A DNA stretch of 64,000 nt. It comes from Mactromeris polynyma (Eukaryota > Mollusca > Bivalvia > Venerida > Mactridae). Of this stretch, positions 19,201 to 31,693 are shown one piece after another. Position numbers and translations under genes: made by a program. Where the stretch lies: the NCBI GenBank assembly GCA_032209605.1, contig JASFXZ010000005.1, forward strand, positions 23,486,905-23,550,904. The letters are read 5' to 3'. Under the pieces are notes generated by a model. That model was not told where the DNA came from, searched no databases, and worked only from the letters and a program-made list of their open reading frames with translations. How positions within the stretch are numbered: position 1 is the first letter of the stretch; each line of letters starts with the position of its first letter.

Positions 19201-21451
19201 CTGAAGTGGAATGCAGAACTATTTTATTGTATTTTGATATAAACAATTTTTTTCCCAGACCATCGTAACTTTTGTAGGTTTTAATGATCTCATTTATCGT
19301 TATACTGACGGAAAACACAAACATTTCAATACACCTATTTTGAAATACGGCTTTAAATGTTGCAAGTCGTTTATTTGTTTGTCCTTATGTGTCATATGGC
19401 TTACTGTATTATATTTAAGTTGTATGTATCTACATGTGTAGATGTGCAGATAGTGTTGATTTCTTACATTGTTGTTGTTAAAGACCACATTGTAAAACGT
19501 AACACCTGTATATTATTGTGATATCTTCATAATATGAGCACTGCTGCAACATGTGATGTCACCTTTTGCAAGCAGGAAACCCTTTTATCCATATGGTCAC
19601 ATCGTTTTCATATTGCCATTTGGGACAAATATTGCTTATTGACAGTACATGGTGACGTCACATGTTGTTTTTGGAAAATGCAGTCACTTGAAGAAGTTGT
19701 GGAGATCAGCGGCGCTCAAATAACGATATTATTATTATTATTCATGTACTTTTGTTGCTTTAGCGTTTCTTTACCAAAGACCGAATTACACACACCATTT
19801 GTGCTTGTGTATAGGAGATGAAGAATGTGCGTAAGAGCTTCTCATCTGTATCTTAATAAAATAATAAAAAAAACAGCCACACATTTTATTGGCATTCAGC
19901 CAAGATTTTTAATACGCATGACAAAATGTTATCATCGTTACCAGACAGGGGCCGTCGCTAATACACTGACTGCAATCAAGCTGCGGATTAATGACGGCAT
20001 ATAGGAAGCATACTAAACAGGTAACAAGTATATTTGTTTTGACAAATTAGTTCGTTAATGACATGGATCATCGCCTTGCAGTGTTTGGAAAGTTTTGAAT
20101 ATGCGTTGACGCGGGACTATCCAATTACCAACGAATGTGATTACATTTGTTTGTATAATTTAATATAAATTCTGGATAACACATCTGTTGCATTTGTGTT
20201 TTGTGATCTATTGCATGTTTTGTTTTCGTGATTTCGCATTTGCTAATGATGATGGTATATATCATTGTCTATATTGCTTTCATGTACCTTAATAATGAAT
20301 AAGAATGCGTCTGAACTGTTTCAAAATATATCCTTTACAGTCCCGTGTCTTTTTACAAAATTACACATATGTATGAATAAATGTAATAACTTACAAGCAG
20401 CAAACAAATTTTCGGAAAATATCATTTTAAAGGTGATGAATTTTGCGCATGTGAAAGGTGATTTCCTAAATATTTTCTCACCCACCCCATCCGCGGCCCC
20501 AATGCTGAATACCCCCTACGCGCATGCGAAGGTAATGTTTTGACAAAAATGAGCTGTTTCTGCTGTTATGTCATAAAGAGAACTTTACATTCGTGGTCAT
20601 TACTTATTAAAAGTATTTAACTCGTCTCCTCAACCCAACAAAAACGAGGCGTTGTCCAGTTTTTTTTCGTTTGTAGAAGACTCGCAAAATAAATTTAATA
20701 ACATATGATTACTCATGTAATATCCTATATTTATCAAGTTCAAATGTGAACACGAATGTGATACGTTGTTAATATGGTGGATTATTGGTGACTTTATCGC
20801 CTATGATATCAGCGACCGTCGCTGTAAAAGAGAGAATAAGTTGCTACTGGGAATGTCATATTCACAAGACAATGCCTCCTTTCACAGATAGTCCAAAACA
20901 CATCAGGCACTGAGGAGGTGCAAGGGTTAATACACATGAGAACAGGGGCATAAGGAATGGCCTGGCAGACCATAAAGGACAACTAAGGAGAATTAAGGAG
21001 GACAAAAGGAGGGGGATTTAATGTATGGAATTGTGGCACTATATCTCCTCGTAGTTATTGTGTTATCAGTGTAACAGTTCTTAAACATGCTCAAATATTT
21101 CACATCAATCTATTAAAATGGACTAATTCGCTAAAAATGGTTTAATCTTTCATTCAATCAGGCTTCGGCTTTATTTTTGGAAAGTGTTTAACCATATATT
21201 CCGATCCCAGTTAGAAATCTGAATTTGAAAACAAATTTGAATTAGTAAAAATAATTCAGACATGCTGTGTGATTGTCAAATTATTAAACAAAACGTAATT
21301 CGCAAGTTAAGACATATGTTGCTGCTATTCAATAAGATATCAACATTCAAAGGCAACAACAAAGAAAAATAAGATTTTTACCTTCCACAGCGGTCATCTG
21401 AAGAGCCATAAGGCTGCATAATAAAAGCACAATTACACACTTCGAGTTCAT
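19040..21451 (-). CDS. Secreted Arg-rich six-cysteine peptide, big-defensin-like
   Basis: Predicted 76-aa preprotein from two exons, 21451-21382 and 19200-19040. The splice is phase 1 on both sides and joins into a Gly codon. Exon 1 encodes a signal peptide (MNSKCVIVLLLCSLMALQM, then TAVEG). Exon 2 encodes the mature part: 12 Arg, 2 Lys, 1 Glu, and cysteines spaced C-x4-C-x3-C-x19-C-x12-CC, ending CCRTWGRY. Cysteine order, the VCGR segment and the final CCR resemble the beta-defensin-like domain of big defensins. The last two loops are far longer than the family's usual x13 and x4, and there is no hydrophobic N-terminal domain. Role inferred: an antimicrobial peptide acting on microbial membranes outside the cell. 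A TATA box at 21535-21542 and AATAAA at 18848 complete the gene. An extra exon in the 2.2 kb intron cannot be excluded; a peptide toxin or signalling peptide is an alternative. Confidence 0.72.
19535..19718 (+). mobile_element. TGAGCGCTGC foldback element (truncated)
   Basis: TGAGCACTGCTGCAACATGTG at the left and CAGCGGCGCTCA at the right. The interior (GCAAGCAGGAAAC, CATATTGCCATTTG, GACAGTACATGGTGAC) matches the fuller copy at 36641-36869. It lies in the intron of the six-cysteine gene; about 40 bp of the left inverted repeat arm has been lost. Confidence 0.75.
20829..20997 (+). repeat. Interspersed repeat family R
   Basis: About 170 bp aligned by eye with 22331-22500 and 34765-34950: AATAAGTTGCTACTGGGAA ... 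CACAAGACAATGCCTCC ... GGCATAAGGAATGGCCTGG. No open frame is preserved across copies. The origin is unknown. It lies in the intron of the six-cysteine gene. Confidence 0.75.
21382..21451 (-). CDS. Six-cysteine peptide gene, exon 1 (signal peptide)
   Basis: ATG at 21451, then 23 codons of a classical signal peptide (Lys near the N-terminus, VIVLLLCSLMAL core) and a GTAAAA donor after GAAG. It leaves one base, as exon 2 requires. Signal cleavage is likely after TA or after VEG. Confidence 0.75.
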
Positions 21452-21534
21452 TTTTATTTTACAATAATATTCCACGCAAACAACCTATTCGAGATATGCT
21501 TACGATTCCGATAAAATGGCTGCATAACACTCGT

Positions 21535-21542
21535 CTTATATA
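21535..21542 (-). promoter_or_regulatory. TATA box of six-cysteine peptide gene
   Basis: On the minus strand TATATAAG lies 84 nt before the ATG at 21451. Expected transcription start is near 21506. A strong TATA box is common in inducible effector genes. Confidence 0.7.
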
Positions 21543-22330
21543 GGGTGTCGCTCTTTTGAAGATTGATTATGATCGAATACATTTCAACTGGTGCAGTGCG
21601 GGCAATAGATTTACAATCACCCAAAAACACATTTTAGTGATGTAATTGTAAACAGTGTGATTACTTGCGTCAATATGTGGTTATCCGTGTTTTACACCGT
21701 ATGAGCAAAAAGGGTCACCATGACGACCGTAATAAACATGCGGTTTTCATTAAATACTGTAGTTACACCACTAGCGTTGTACAAATTTACCAAAACATTA
21801 TAAGTGATGCTTGGAGAAGTGGCGTTCAACTTGCGGTATTGGATAGATGTTGTTTTAAAATTTAAAAAAGCAATGTTAAGCTCATTGTTTTTTCTATAAT
21901 TGATGTAGATATCGGCCATTAGTTTTGAAAGTCATTTTCACATTTCTATTTGATTTGAAATTTCTATTTAATTTCAGCAATTTCATCTTAAAGCAATATG
22001 TTTTTGATTCGACTGCAATATTCAAAGATGATGAAATTATTTCAATCATCCCAAGAAGTTTCTCTAACAATGACTCTAGATTATATCTTCTATTTCGGAC
22101 AATTATTTAACGAATAGATTAATTGGCTACAACTATCGAAAGTGTATTATTCATGGCAACGGGCCTTGTACATACATCATCGGCAACATATATATTAGTA
22201 TATATCAACAATTTACTTATGCGGATGTTATTACTATTTAAGAATTAAGATCCACTTATACCAGTCAAACAAAGAACTTGTGGCAAAATGGCGATAATGC
22301 TTTATGGGAAGTAATTGATTGCGATCATTA

Positions 22331-22500
22331 AGAGAGATTAAGTTGTTACAGGGAACGCCACATACTCAAGACGAAGCCTCACCACACAGATCCCCGGGAA
22401 AACAACAGTCTACAAAACATTAGGTACTTAAGAGAGGCAAGGGTAAACGTGCATAGGGATAGGGGCGCAATGAATGGTCTGGCCGACCATAACAATGACC
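22331..22500 (+). repeat. Interspersed repeat family R
   Basis: AGTTGTTACAGGGAACGCCAC ... CACACAGATCCCCGGGAAAAC ... GGTCTGGCCGACCATAAC. Same orientation and motif order as the other copies. Confidence 0.75.
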
Positions 22501-22670
22501 ACATACATTTTAAAGGGGAAAAGTTAAATAATGGAATACATCACGAAACAATTCTCAAAAGTCAGTAATAATCGGCCGAAAGGGGGGGGGGGGGAACAAT
22601 AATATTTTTCTAGTAAAAGAACTGCGCATGTGGAAGGGGGAACGTAACGTACATCTATAAACATAATTAG

Positions 22671-22783
22671 AAATAATAACCACACAGCGATTAACAGCCT
22701 TGGAATGGTCAGTAAAAATATTCAGGGTTTAAAACAAATTAATAGCTAACCTCACACTTAATCGCTGTGTGGTAATTAATTTC
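22671..22783. repeat. Small inverted-repeat element (16-bp perfect arms)
   Basis: ACCACACAGCGATTAA at 22679-22694 is the exact reverse complement of 22758-22773, and the similarity continues a few bases outward. The loop is 63 bp. It could be a tiny MITE. Confidence 0.6.
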
Positions 22784-24227
22784 CAACACATTTGAAAGGA
22801 TTTTCGTCAGAATGCGAAATAATCACAAACTAGTAAATAAATAACATTATGTAAATGCAACCGAAACATTTTAGTTATTAATAAGACATACTCTTAAATA
22901 CAGGTGATAGAGAAATGGAAATAAAATAACAATACCATTTCATTTATTTCATTTAACGACAAGTAGAAATGAAATCTAAAATGATATATTGAGAAATCGA
23001 AACGAACTTACGGCTATACTAAGGCATGATTCAGTTGTGTTATAAAACAGAAAAATAGAGAGAACATTTTCCTTCCTACTGCCAAATGACATATGTATTT
23101 ATTACATAACGTCATAATAAAGAAAGAAGCTTGGACAATCTAACTGATAGATATGCCTCAATGATAAGTACGTAATGCATAGAGAAGAGACAGCTTCATA
23201 AAAATCAAATTTAAGTAATACTTGACACACATTGACATACAATCAACTGCACAAAGTGAAACAGGGACCAACACCCACATAAAACAACACCACAGTGCAA
23301 CGGTTGGTACTAGTTTGAAGATACTACATGAAACACATTCTGTTCTGATAATAGTTACAACTTTTAACAGATTTCCATAAATTCCTGTCTCTAACATGAA
23401 TTTGACACTAGTTCTGTATTTCTAAATAATATATGGATATTTATAACACAATTTACGGTACGTCTTACATAATTTATGATATCGATAACGTTGTTTTAGG
23501 AGTTTACCTGTTAGATGAAGGTTACGCTTATTGAAGTTTCTAAGTTACTATTACCCCATAGAAACATGACATATGTAAATGTCATACGATGGTAATTTCG
23601 GAATAGAACCGTCTTGTGATGGAAGTTTTATAGCAGAAGCACTGGCTTTATTTAGAAGTATGACATGTTTACTCTGAACTATTCATCATTAAGCGATTAT
23701 ATAGTCTATGAAGCCATTGATCTTAAAAACACAAATCAAGTGGACTTTTCAATAAAACGGAACCGAAACACAAGAATGTGGACATTGTGTTGTTATTCCA
23801 CACACTTAAAGATATTTCTAAACTTGGGCGAACAGTTGTACAAATCAAAGATACATGTAACATTCAGAAACAGTTCAAAATGTACATATTAAATCAATCC
23901 CGAGAAAATTTGCCAATAATGCCCAAATGATGCATGCAAATCGTGCGTTTTCTTCAATTACATATTCATTTATGTTTCCGTGATAAACTAAGAGCACGCC
24001 CTCACCTTGGACCTAAAGTACACAAGTTTTCAGTACAATTTACCATCTTAAGATATATTAATTAATCCGCATGGGTGTCGTCCTAGTCATTGTAGTATTA
24101 TTAAAGTTCAACAAAAGTTTTACTTTTGATATTTCACGGAAACTTCTGACTTCACTAGCAATAATTTGAAATATACTTTATTATGTTATAGCCATTTAAA
24201 AAGATATATTGAAAGAAAAAAAACTTA

Positions 24228-24690
24228 ATACACAAATTTCAGTCCGGCTTCAGAGCTGAAACTGCATTAACATCTATACAGTAGACAGGTGGATAAATGC
24301 CATCAATGGAAGTAAAATTGTCGGAACAGTCTTTCTGGACTTGTCAAATGCATTTGATCTAGTGAAATGTTCAACACTTCCTGGCAAATAAAAATCAAAT
24401 AATTTCAATCCATCATCACTTCAGTGGTTCAAATTGTATTCGACAAACAGATATCAAAAAGTAAATGTATCTAGATAGCTCTCAGAAGCAGGCATATAAC
24501 ACCAGACGTCCCTCAATGGTATGTTCATGGGCCTATACTGTTTATCATGTACATCAATGATATGTTATTTGAACTCACAGACATTTTACTGTCATGTTTG
24601 GAGATGTTTAGCTATTGCTAAATCTAATGATGAAATTCAAAAACATTCACAAAATTTAGAAACAGGCATTTTTTTTTATTAGCAATAAAT
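24228..24690 (+). pseudogene. LINE reverse transcriptase remnant (CR1/Jockey type)
   Basis: Broken plus-strand frames spell reverse transcriptase motifs: QSGFRAETALTS, then GTVFLDLSNAFDLVKCSTL, LQWFKLYSTNRYQKVNV, and TPDVPQWYVHGPILFIMYIN as a damaged GVPQGS-type box. The FADD-like catalytic box that should follow is already decayed. Several stops and frameshifts mean no function remains. The 3' half resumes at 25.44 kb after an insertion. Confidence 0.85.
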
Positions 24691-24739
24691 AATGTTACTA
24701 AGAGTTTTATGATCAGCAAAATCATATCGAGACCGACGC

Positions 24740-24905
24740 ACTGAAATGCAGTTTATTTCGGTCTAAACTAATATCTGGCAATGAATTCGAGTTCGATATC
24801 TAACGTACGTCCGAACTAACAGGTGTGACTACTTCATATTCGAACTGACATCTAACTTCTGGCTGTGGATTCTTGAATTAACTTCTAAACTCCGGTTGTA
24901 ATGTA
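24740..24905 (-). repeat. Stray copy of the 17-18 kb minisatellite motif
   Basis: On the minus strand CAGCCAGAAGTTAGATGTCA, then GTTCGAATATGA, matches the array unit around 17.7 kb with few changes. It is inserted within the LINE remnant. Confidence 0.6.
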
Positions 24906-24934
24906 ACACTAAAACGGTATGTCAGCATACGACT

Positions 24935-25130
24935 TCACAAAAGGGAAGCGTAGTGGTTCGAAAGGTAGAGGGCTTGACTCCTGATTTGAAGGTTGTGAGT
25001 TCAAGTCCCAACGTTGGGTTTTGACCACGAACTTCACAATGCCTGAATTTGGCGCGAGTACTGGTAAACAACCCAAGAAGCAGTTATTGAGAGTGATTAG
25101 CATAAGTTGTAAGAGCTTGTTTCACAATCC
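24935..25130 (+). repeat. tRNA-derived SINE
   Basis: tRNA-like head AGCGTAGTGGTTCGAAAGG with TTGACTCCTGATTTGAAGG, and a B-box-like GAGTTCAAGTCCC. The body includes ACTTCACAATGCCTG and GGCGCGAGTA, which resembles the 35-bp array unit at 16.4 kb. It lies inside the LINE remnant. Confidence 0.7.
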
Positions 25131-25439
25131 ATAAAAGGCTAGGTTACTAAACTTAAATTCCACAATCATATATACCCAACTTTCGTGTCACTGCGGTCCG
25201 ACCAACTTCCTATAGAATCATAGAAGAAAAATATCCTCAAACCGCGATAAATCAAAATCTGTAACAGGTAACTTTCGTGTGTATAGACTTACTAGTTGAC
25301 TTTAATTGCAAAATGTAATAGTATGTCGTGATATTGCCTTTGACGATTACAAAACACGCTGACATACGGCATGTACATGTTTTATATATGTATACTCAAT
25401 TAAAATTAATTTACATGAACAACTCATTAAACAAGTACT

Positions 25440-26096
25440 GGAAAAAGGTGTTATAATTTTTTAGGTATATTACAAGCGCGAGTAGCTAGATTAATACAAA
25501 AGGAGTTTGCCAACCTTGATGACTCAAAATTACTCAATAAATTAAATTGAATATCGTTTGAAAATAGATGTTTTTATCATTATGCAGTCCTTGTTTACAA
25601 AGCTTATTGCAAGGAGAGTCCCTAGTATATTCGATCATTATTAAATTTTTCATCCAATAGTATATACAGCTTAAGATCAGTGGAAAACAATGACTTAGTC
25701 ACGCCAACTTTCAAAATAAAATACATGAACAATTCTTTTACAAATGTAAGTGCTGTTAATTGGAACAAAATTCCCAACAATATTAAATCAGTCTCGTCAG
25801 TAAATACTTTCAAAAGAGCATTAAAATCATTTTTATTGTAAAATGGTCTACATTCTATTATGTTTGTTATGAAAGTTATTATTAGCATTTACTATTATAT
25901 TGATATATATGTACTATTTACAATATCTGATGAGGGATTGTCTTGAATGAACGAATGTGTGTTATATAATTATTGTGTTTCAATTTATGTTGTTTTCTGT
26001 TAGAAGGCCATGTTTTATTTAAGATTGTACAATTGTTGTTGTATACCTCTTTACATGTCACCTTCTGTAAATAAAGATATTATTATTATTATTATT
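25440..26096 (+). pseudogene. LINE ORF2 C-terminus and 3' end
   Basis: Frames with stops encode the typical end of CR1/Jockey-type ORF2: ARVARLIQKEF, SFENRCFYHYAVLVYKAY, SLRSVENNDLVTPTFKIKYM, WNKIPNNIKSVSSVNTFKRA, then LKSFLL and a stop. A 3' UTR follows, ending AATAAAGATATT and an (ATT)n tail at about 26076-26096. It continues the element begun at 24.2 kb. Confidence 0.85.
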
Positions 26097-28000
26097 AAGA
26101 AGGAATAATCGATTATTTATTCGTAACATCTGGCATATTTGCATTGGCAGATGTCAGTAATTTGCATTATTGTCAACAACATTTACATAAACAACTCATT
26201 GAAACGCACATTTGATTACGTGTGAGAAACAGTTGGCATATGTATATAAAAGTATACATGCATTTGTACGTGTATAGTTATGTATCATTTGTGTATAAAA
26301 TTTCATGTAACAAAAATGTTTTTGTTCTCGTTCGATTAACCGGTTAATTGTTCGATAGAATTTTCGGTTAACTGATTAGCAAAACAACCGAACATTCCCT
26401 TCCATAGTTAAAATCCATGTTTTCCACTTGAGGCTGTTCCAGGAAAATATGCATGGGAGGGTAGGATCTACTAGCAATTGTATTGTATAGGTAGGGGGTA
26501 TTATTTTATTAAAATTATCTTGGTCTGGCAAAACTCTAATTCACTGTTGGCTGTAGCAGTTGCTTTTCTCTATAAAATCAAATAATTTGCTGACTGAAAA
26601 TAATTAAAACAGTCCTCAATTTGTTTTTTTTAATTTATTTTGTATGAAATAATAAAGTGACTGTAGTGTTTATCAATGTTATGTTTATACATTTTCAATC
26701 AGAATCAAGGTTTCTACTCTTAATTCTGATTAATTGTCACCACAGCAACCATGTTTTATTTTTTTAGAAGAGTTTTAGTCTTATTGATTTATATTGTTAA
26801 GATGGGGACACTAGACATAACTATGAATTAGTTCATGTAGGTCAGGAAGTATAGTTTGTTACATGTGATAACTATAATAAAAACAGGTTTTTAAATGAAC
26901 TTGTGTTGTTAAAGCTCTCATCCCTTTGCTATAAAAACATTTTTTACCAGGAAAGGATGAAGATTGAACTCCCAAATATTGTTGGTATGCGTTTAAGATA
27001 TTCTACTTTGAAAATATGCAAAAATATAAAAAAAAAATTTGGTCATTTGGTCCCATGTTCTCAGTCGCAGTGACATATGATGAGCCAACTTCACAGACCT
27101 GTTTGTTTCACGTTGTCAGATTGCTACATCAATGGCTTATCAGTAACACGAACTGTATCATTACACTAATTGGATCAATTCAATTAGAAACATGATAACA
27201 ATCTTACACGGTTATCAACAAAACTTTCCAACTATGTTATGTTAACAAGTGATAGAAACCTTTCATTCTGCAGAACTGAACAAAACTATACATGTACTGA
27301 TCAAAAGTGCTCACCTTAAAGCACTGTCGTTATGGGGGAAGTGATTGCACTACATATTATTATGCACCATTATGTCAAATGTGCTGATAGCCTCGTGTTT
27401 CAGTGGTATTGAACCTTAATTGGCAAAACGTTATTCGTCATGGACGTCATGTAGAGCATTTTAATGAAAATGACATTTTATGAAGTTACGGACAGATAGC
27501 ATAGTATTCAACATAGCCTGGCACATATTAAATATAAGCCTGAAATACAATTTTGAAATGTCCTCTTTCAAATGAAGCTTTCCGTTTTTAGTAAACTTTT
27601 TACATATCGCATAAATTAAACAAACAAACTCTCAAAACAGTAACATATATTTTGAAACACAGTACAACTGGAACCTGGGAATGAAAAACAAGAAATCGAA
27701 AACAAAAACTGATTTTATTTGTGTGCATGTATGATAGACATAGTTTAGCACCGACTTATTCATGATTCATTTTACCACATAACAGAAACAAAATATAAAC
27801 GCTTTCACGCATCCTGTAAGCACGAATATCCTGAGAAGTCGCGCGTACAGACACATGCACGCACAAGTACGCTTATAATGTATTAAACGTTTCAATTGGA
27901 ATTTCAATAGTCAAAGTAATTAATGTTCAAAGGAAACTGTTGAAGTCGTCATTGGATAATCCTCACGTTCAGTTCAGCAGCCCATAAAGGCGATATTGAT

Positions 28001-28126
28001 CAGTAAAACTTCACATGGAGACCATCTCGACACTAAGACCACCTCATTAAGACCATACTTTCAGTTTGTAGATAAAAAACGACTTTCTTCAGAACCTATA
28101 ATGGTCTTATTATTGAGGTTTCAATG
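28001..28126 (+). repeat. pogo-like MITE, decayed
   Basis: CAGTAAAACTTCA at the left, TGAGGTTTCAATG at the right, and AAGACCACCTC / ATGGTCTTATTATTG inside. The TA duplication is no longer visible. Confidence 0.7.
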
Positions 28127-28221
28127 TATTCGGTTCTATAAAGTGTGTTCTACAATCTGCCAACAGTTCATGATTTTTCTTAGAGTAAAAGAGAGGATTG
28201 TAACCTTCATCAAAATATACA

Positions 28222-28337
28222 CAGTAAAACCTCAATAATAAGACCACACATGGAACTCTTGAGAACTGGTATTCTTATTGAGGTGGTCCTAATATTGAGG
28301 TTGAGCAAAACTGTTATAATTGACTTGAATAATGGAG
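28222..28337 (+). repeat. pogo-like MITE, 3'-truncated
   Basis: CAGTAAAACCTCAATAATAA, then AGACCACACATGG, and GAGGTTGAGCAAAACTG; the right end is missing. It closely resembles the left halves at 4395 and 58401. Confidence 0.7.
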
Positions 28338-30948
28338 ACAGGGGCATGTTATTGAATGATTCTGTTGTGGGTAATAGCGTAAATTAAACAAGCAATAACT
28401 GGTCCTTCGTTGACGGCGGCCTTGAGGCCGTCGTCTATTTGAATAATTTTTAATCTAGGTACATGGAGTTGCATAATCGAAATGGGAGAAGCCATTGGTA
28501 TTATGCTTTTTTAAATTGTTCTTACAAAACGTGATTCTAATTATACAGATAAAAAAAGTGTACTAATTGATAATAAAAAAATGTCAAAATATTTAAAATG
28601 TATTTTTACCGTTAATAAAAAGCTTTAAAAAATGTTTTACGTATGCTTATAAGAATTTACAACAGCTAGTCACGAAAACGGTTAGGCATCGTGTATTACA
28701 TAGCTTCGTTTCACAACTACGCTCAATTCATCATCAAAGTTCAGGAAATGGTTCCTAATGCTGTGCACGCAAATTGAAATTGTACTTATAAAAAAGCAAA
28801 TTGTTAAACAAAAAATGTTAATCCATATTAATAAGTTCATGAATGCAGTTTATAATGTACAAATATAAATACAGTGACCAAACTATGCAATATACATTGC
28901 CTTAACTTGACCCATATAAGTTATGTACTGATGGTAATATGTAAACAAAATTCAGCCAATGAAAATTGTCGTTGAAAACGTCATAGCATTTGTTGTTCAA
29001 ATAACGCATTGGCAGTAAAACGGATTCAGTACATTCGAGATCAAATGCTGATGGTTGAACTGAACTTTTAATTACGTTGTTTTGACATTTTTAGTGGATA
29101 TTTTTCCCTTTTGATATCCCAATAGTTCTTTTAGATCTGTAAAACTAGAAGTTATAATCATGTATATTTTTAGATCCGTTTCGTTCTATCTACGTTTCGT
29201 GTAATCGTTTTTTTTCTTCGTTTCGTGTAAATCGATGCACCAGCATTTTCCCGCGAAACATTATCACCGATTGTGGATGATTCTTACCAGAATTATGGCT
29301 TGGTGATGATCATACTTTCTTATTTATTGATAAACAAAATAATAAATCTTCAATATCATGCTTCCTAAAACTTGTGCCGCCGTTTTGATGCTTTGCATCA
29401 AAATTAGTCTTGTTTTCTATATGAACAATAAAAAATCAGACATACGACAAACATGAGTAGGTTATACCGAAAATATCGCATATTCACGAGACATCTCACA
29501 CGGAAGAATAAGGGAATGCTGTGATAGGCCATTCATTCAGTCAGGTTTGAACAAAGGATTACAATGTGTACATACATTCAATCTCAGAACAAACATTGAG
29601 CGTCTAGATGATTTCTTTCAATTATACATTGAATAAGTAACAGCTCGATGAGTTAACATCGTAAATATAAAATCACACTTTACACTTTATAAACTGGATA
29701 TATAATGAATAAACATATAAGTATATGCGCAAAAGAACAGACGTTGATGTGTACAATTAAACAAATTCTATCTAATTTTGTAATGAATATTCGAACATGA
29801 ATATGAAACATAACTGCCTCGAAAAAATTTCATTACAAAATTTACATATAAACATTGCATGTTGTGCAATTCCTTTCCATCGAGGCATCTTCTTCAGTCA
29901 GTAATTCAAACTAATTACCTCCCCTGACCGTGATGGCGTCTTCACAGTATGAATATGGTTGAAAATAGCAATAAGATTTACATATGTAAGCATTTTCACG
30001 ATTTACAAAAAACAAACATATACACTTAAATACATACACACAACATGACCGATCTCATAGTGAGTCCAAAATAAATGTTTTTGTCGGTTTGCTAGTTATG
30101 ATCCAATCCTGGAGATCATCAGGGTATGTTACGTTGTCTGACGTAGTCTATGACGTCATCAAATTTTCTGTTATTCTCACATTATGCAATAAATGAGTTG
30201 TCAACGAGCGACTTGAGTTTTTGAAGTTAATTGACTGGAGCTGCCCAGGCTGTGAGTGAAAACAAGATATACACATATATAAGCAATGCCATTTTCATTT
30301 GCAGACGAAAGACTGCATGATACTAAACAAAAGCCTCTTTTCTATGGTGTATTTAATGGAAGTAACTACGTAAGATATGTGATAACATTAACGTGGAGTT
30401 ATCTGCCTTGGAAAGTTTACGCCAAATTTCCCGAGTTTGTCCGCATGCTAATAGCGTGCCAATTCGTTTTAATAGAATAAGACACGATGTGAAATGATAG
30501 GTGATAGGGATTCGATGAATATGTGATACTCAAATGCACGTATGTTGAATATAAACTTTATCGTACCACAGCGCATGCGCGACTCAATTTCAAATCAAGT
30601 CACGTGGTATACCCGTTCAATCACAAGTGAGAAACAAATGAGTGTCAGTAAGGGTATAAATTATTAGAAGTATCGTGTCGTTGTGATAAACGATGAGCAA
30701 GTGCAAGTTAGTGGCTAGCATGGTAGTGTGTCCATTATCGTCGTCCTGGAATAAACATAACAAGAAATGGTTAGAGCACGGTCACATATGTTACTATTAA
30801 TAGAATATGTGGTAATTCAGTGATAACTTTCATAAATGAAAGCGTCTATTGACTTGTCATTAGGCGATTTATGGCATTCTAATTTTGCGAGAAGCATCTT
30901 TTGACATTGATTATGAAGGAAATACATTCTAGTTGGCACAAAGTACTT

Positions 30949-30982
30949 CACGGAATTAAATACACGTCTATTTAATTCCGTG
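30949..30982. repeat. Perfect hairpin, 14-bp arms
   Basis: CACGGAATTAAATA and TATTTAATTCCGTG flank a 6-base loop (CACGTC). The function is unknown. Confidence 0.7.
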
Positions 30983-31693
30983 CGTTCAATGACATTGCCT
31001 TTACAGGAAAGTCGACCATTTATTGTTGTGCAGAATCTAATATATATTTGACTCGGTATTATATTTAGTTCAACAACTAGCAAGACATTTTGTACGACAT
31101 ACATAAACGAAATCAATTAATTAATATGAAAAGAAAACATTAAGCAATTTTGACATAAGAAAAGCATCTACTGACATAGATCTGTGGAAATGAACCGTGT
31201 ATCGGGAATCATGAAGAAACGAATATTATCAACAAAAGAACGTCAAATACAACTGAATAAATGTGATTTAAGAATCAATACGGTGAAATAGGAATTTGAT
31301 TAAAATTAGGTTGTGAAACTGCAGATCAATCAACTGTATGTTTGGTTAGTTAATCATTATGTTGAATTAAGTGGATGATGGATTAAAACAATCAGAAAGA
31401 ATTGTTAAATGATGAATGACTATAGAACTGAAGCCTCTATATTACAAGGCCATTGTTAAGTCAGTCCAGCTGATTTAAGAACAACACATCGAGCATCTGA
31501 ACATTTAACATTACTATGGAAAGCATCAAGTATGTCAGTAATATAAGTAAACTTAGAGTAAAGGAACAAGACAGACATTATAGCTGAAGCGATACTAGTG
31601 TATCTGAGTGTATCCTTATCAATGTTGGGTATTTAGCAGCTAAGTTTTTACAGCGAAGAAAATATGTCATACACTCATACACAAACACATTCA

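Larger units (their letters stand above)
19201..21381 (-). other. Intron of six-cysteine peptide gene
   Basis: Holds the foldback element at 19.54-19.72 kb, a short (ATT)n run at 19.73 kb and a family R repeat at 20.83-21.0 kb. I looked for a hydrophobic, Gly/Ala-rich exon such as big-defensin genes carry and found none. Confidence 0.5.
21543..24220. other. Intergenic, repeats only
   Basis: Contains a family R repeat, a poly-G tract (22582-22594, 13 G) and a small inverted repeat at 22.67-22.78 kb. The frames of 60-79 aa have no recognisable domain. Confidence 0.45.
26097..31693. other. Intergenic, few repeats
   Basis: Contains two MITEs at 28.0-28.34 kb, a perfect hairpin at 30949-30982, an NRF1-like GCGCATGCGC near 30571, and a CRE-like ATGACGTCAT near 30150. 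Minus-strand AATAAA at 31018-31023 might serve the CUB gene. Frames such as 30817-31116 (99 aa, minus) show no domain. Confidence 0.45.
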
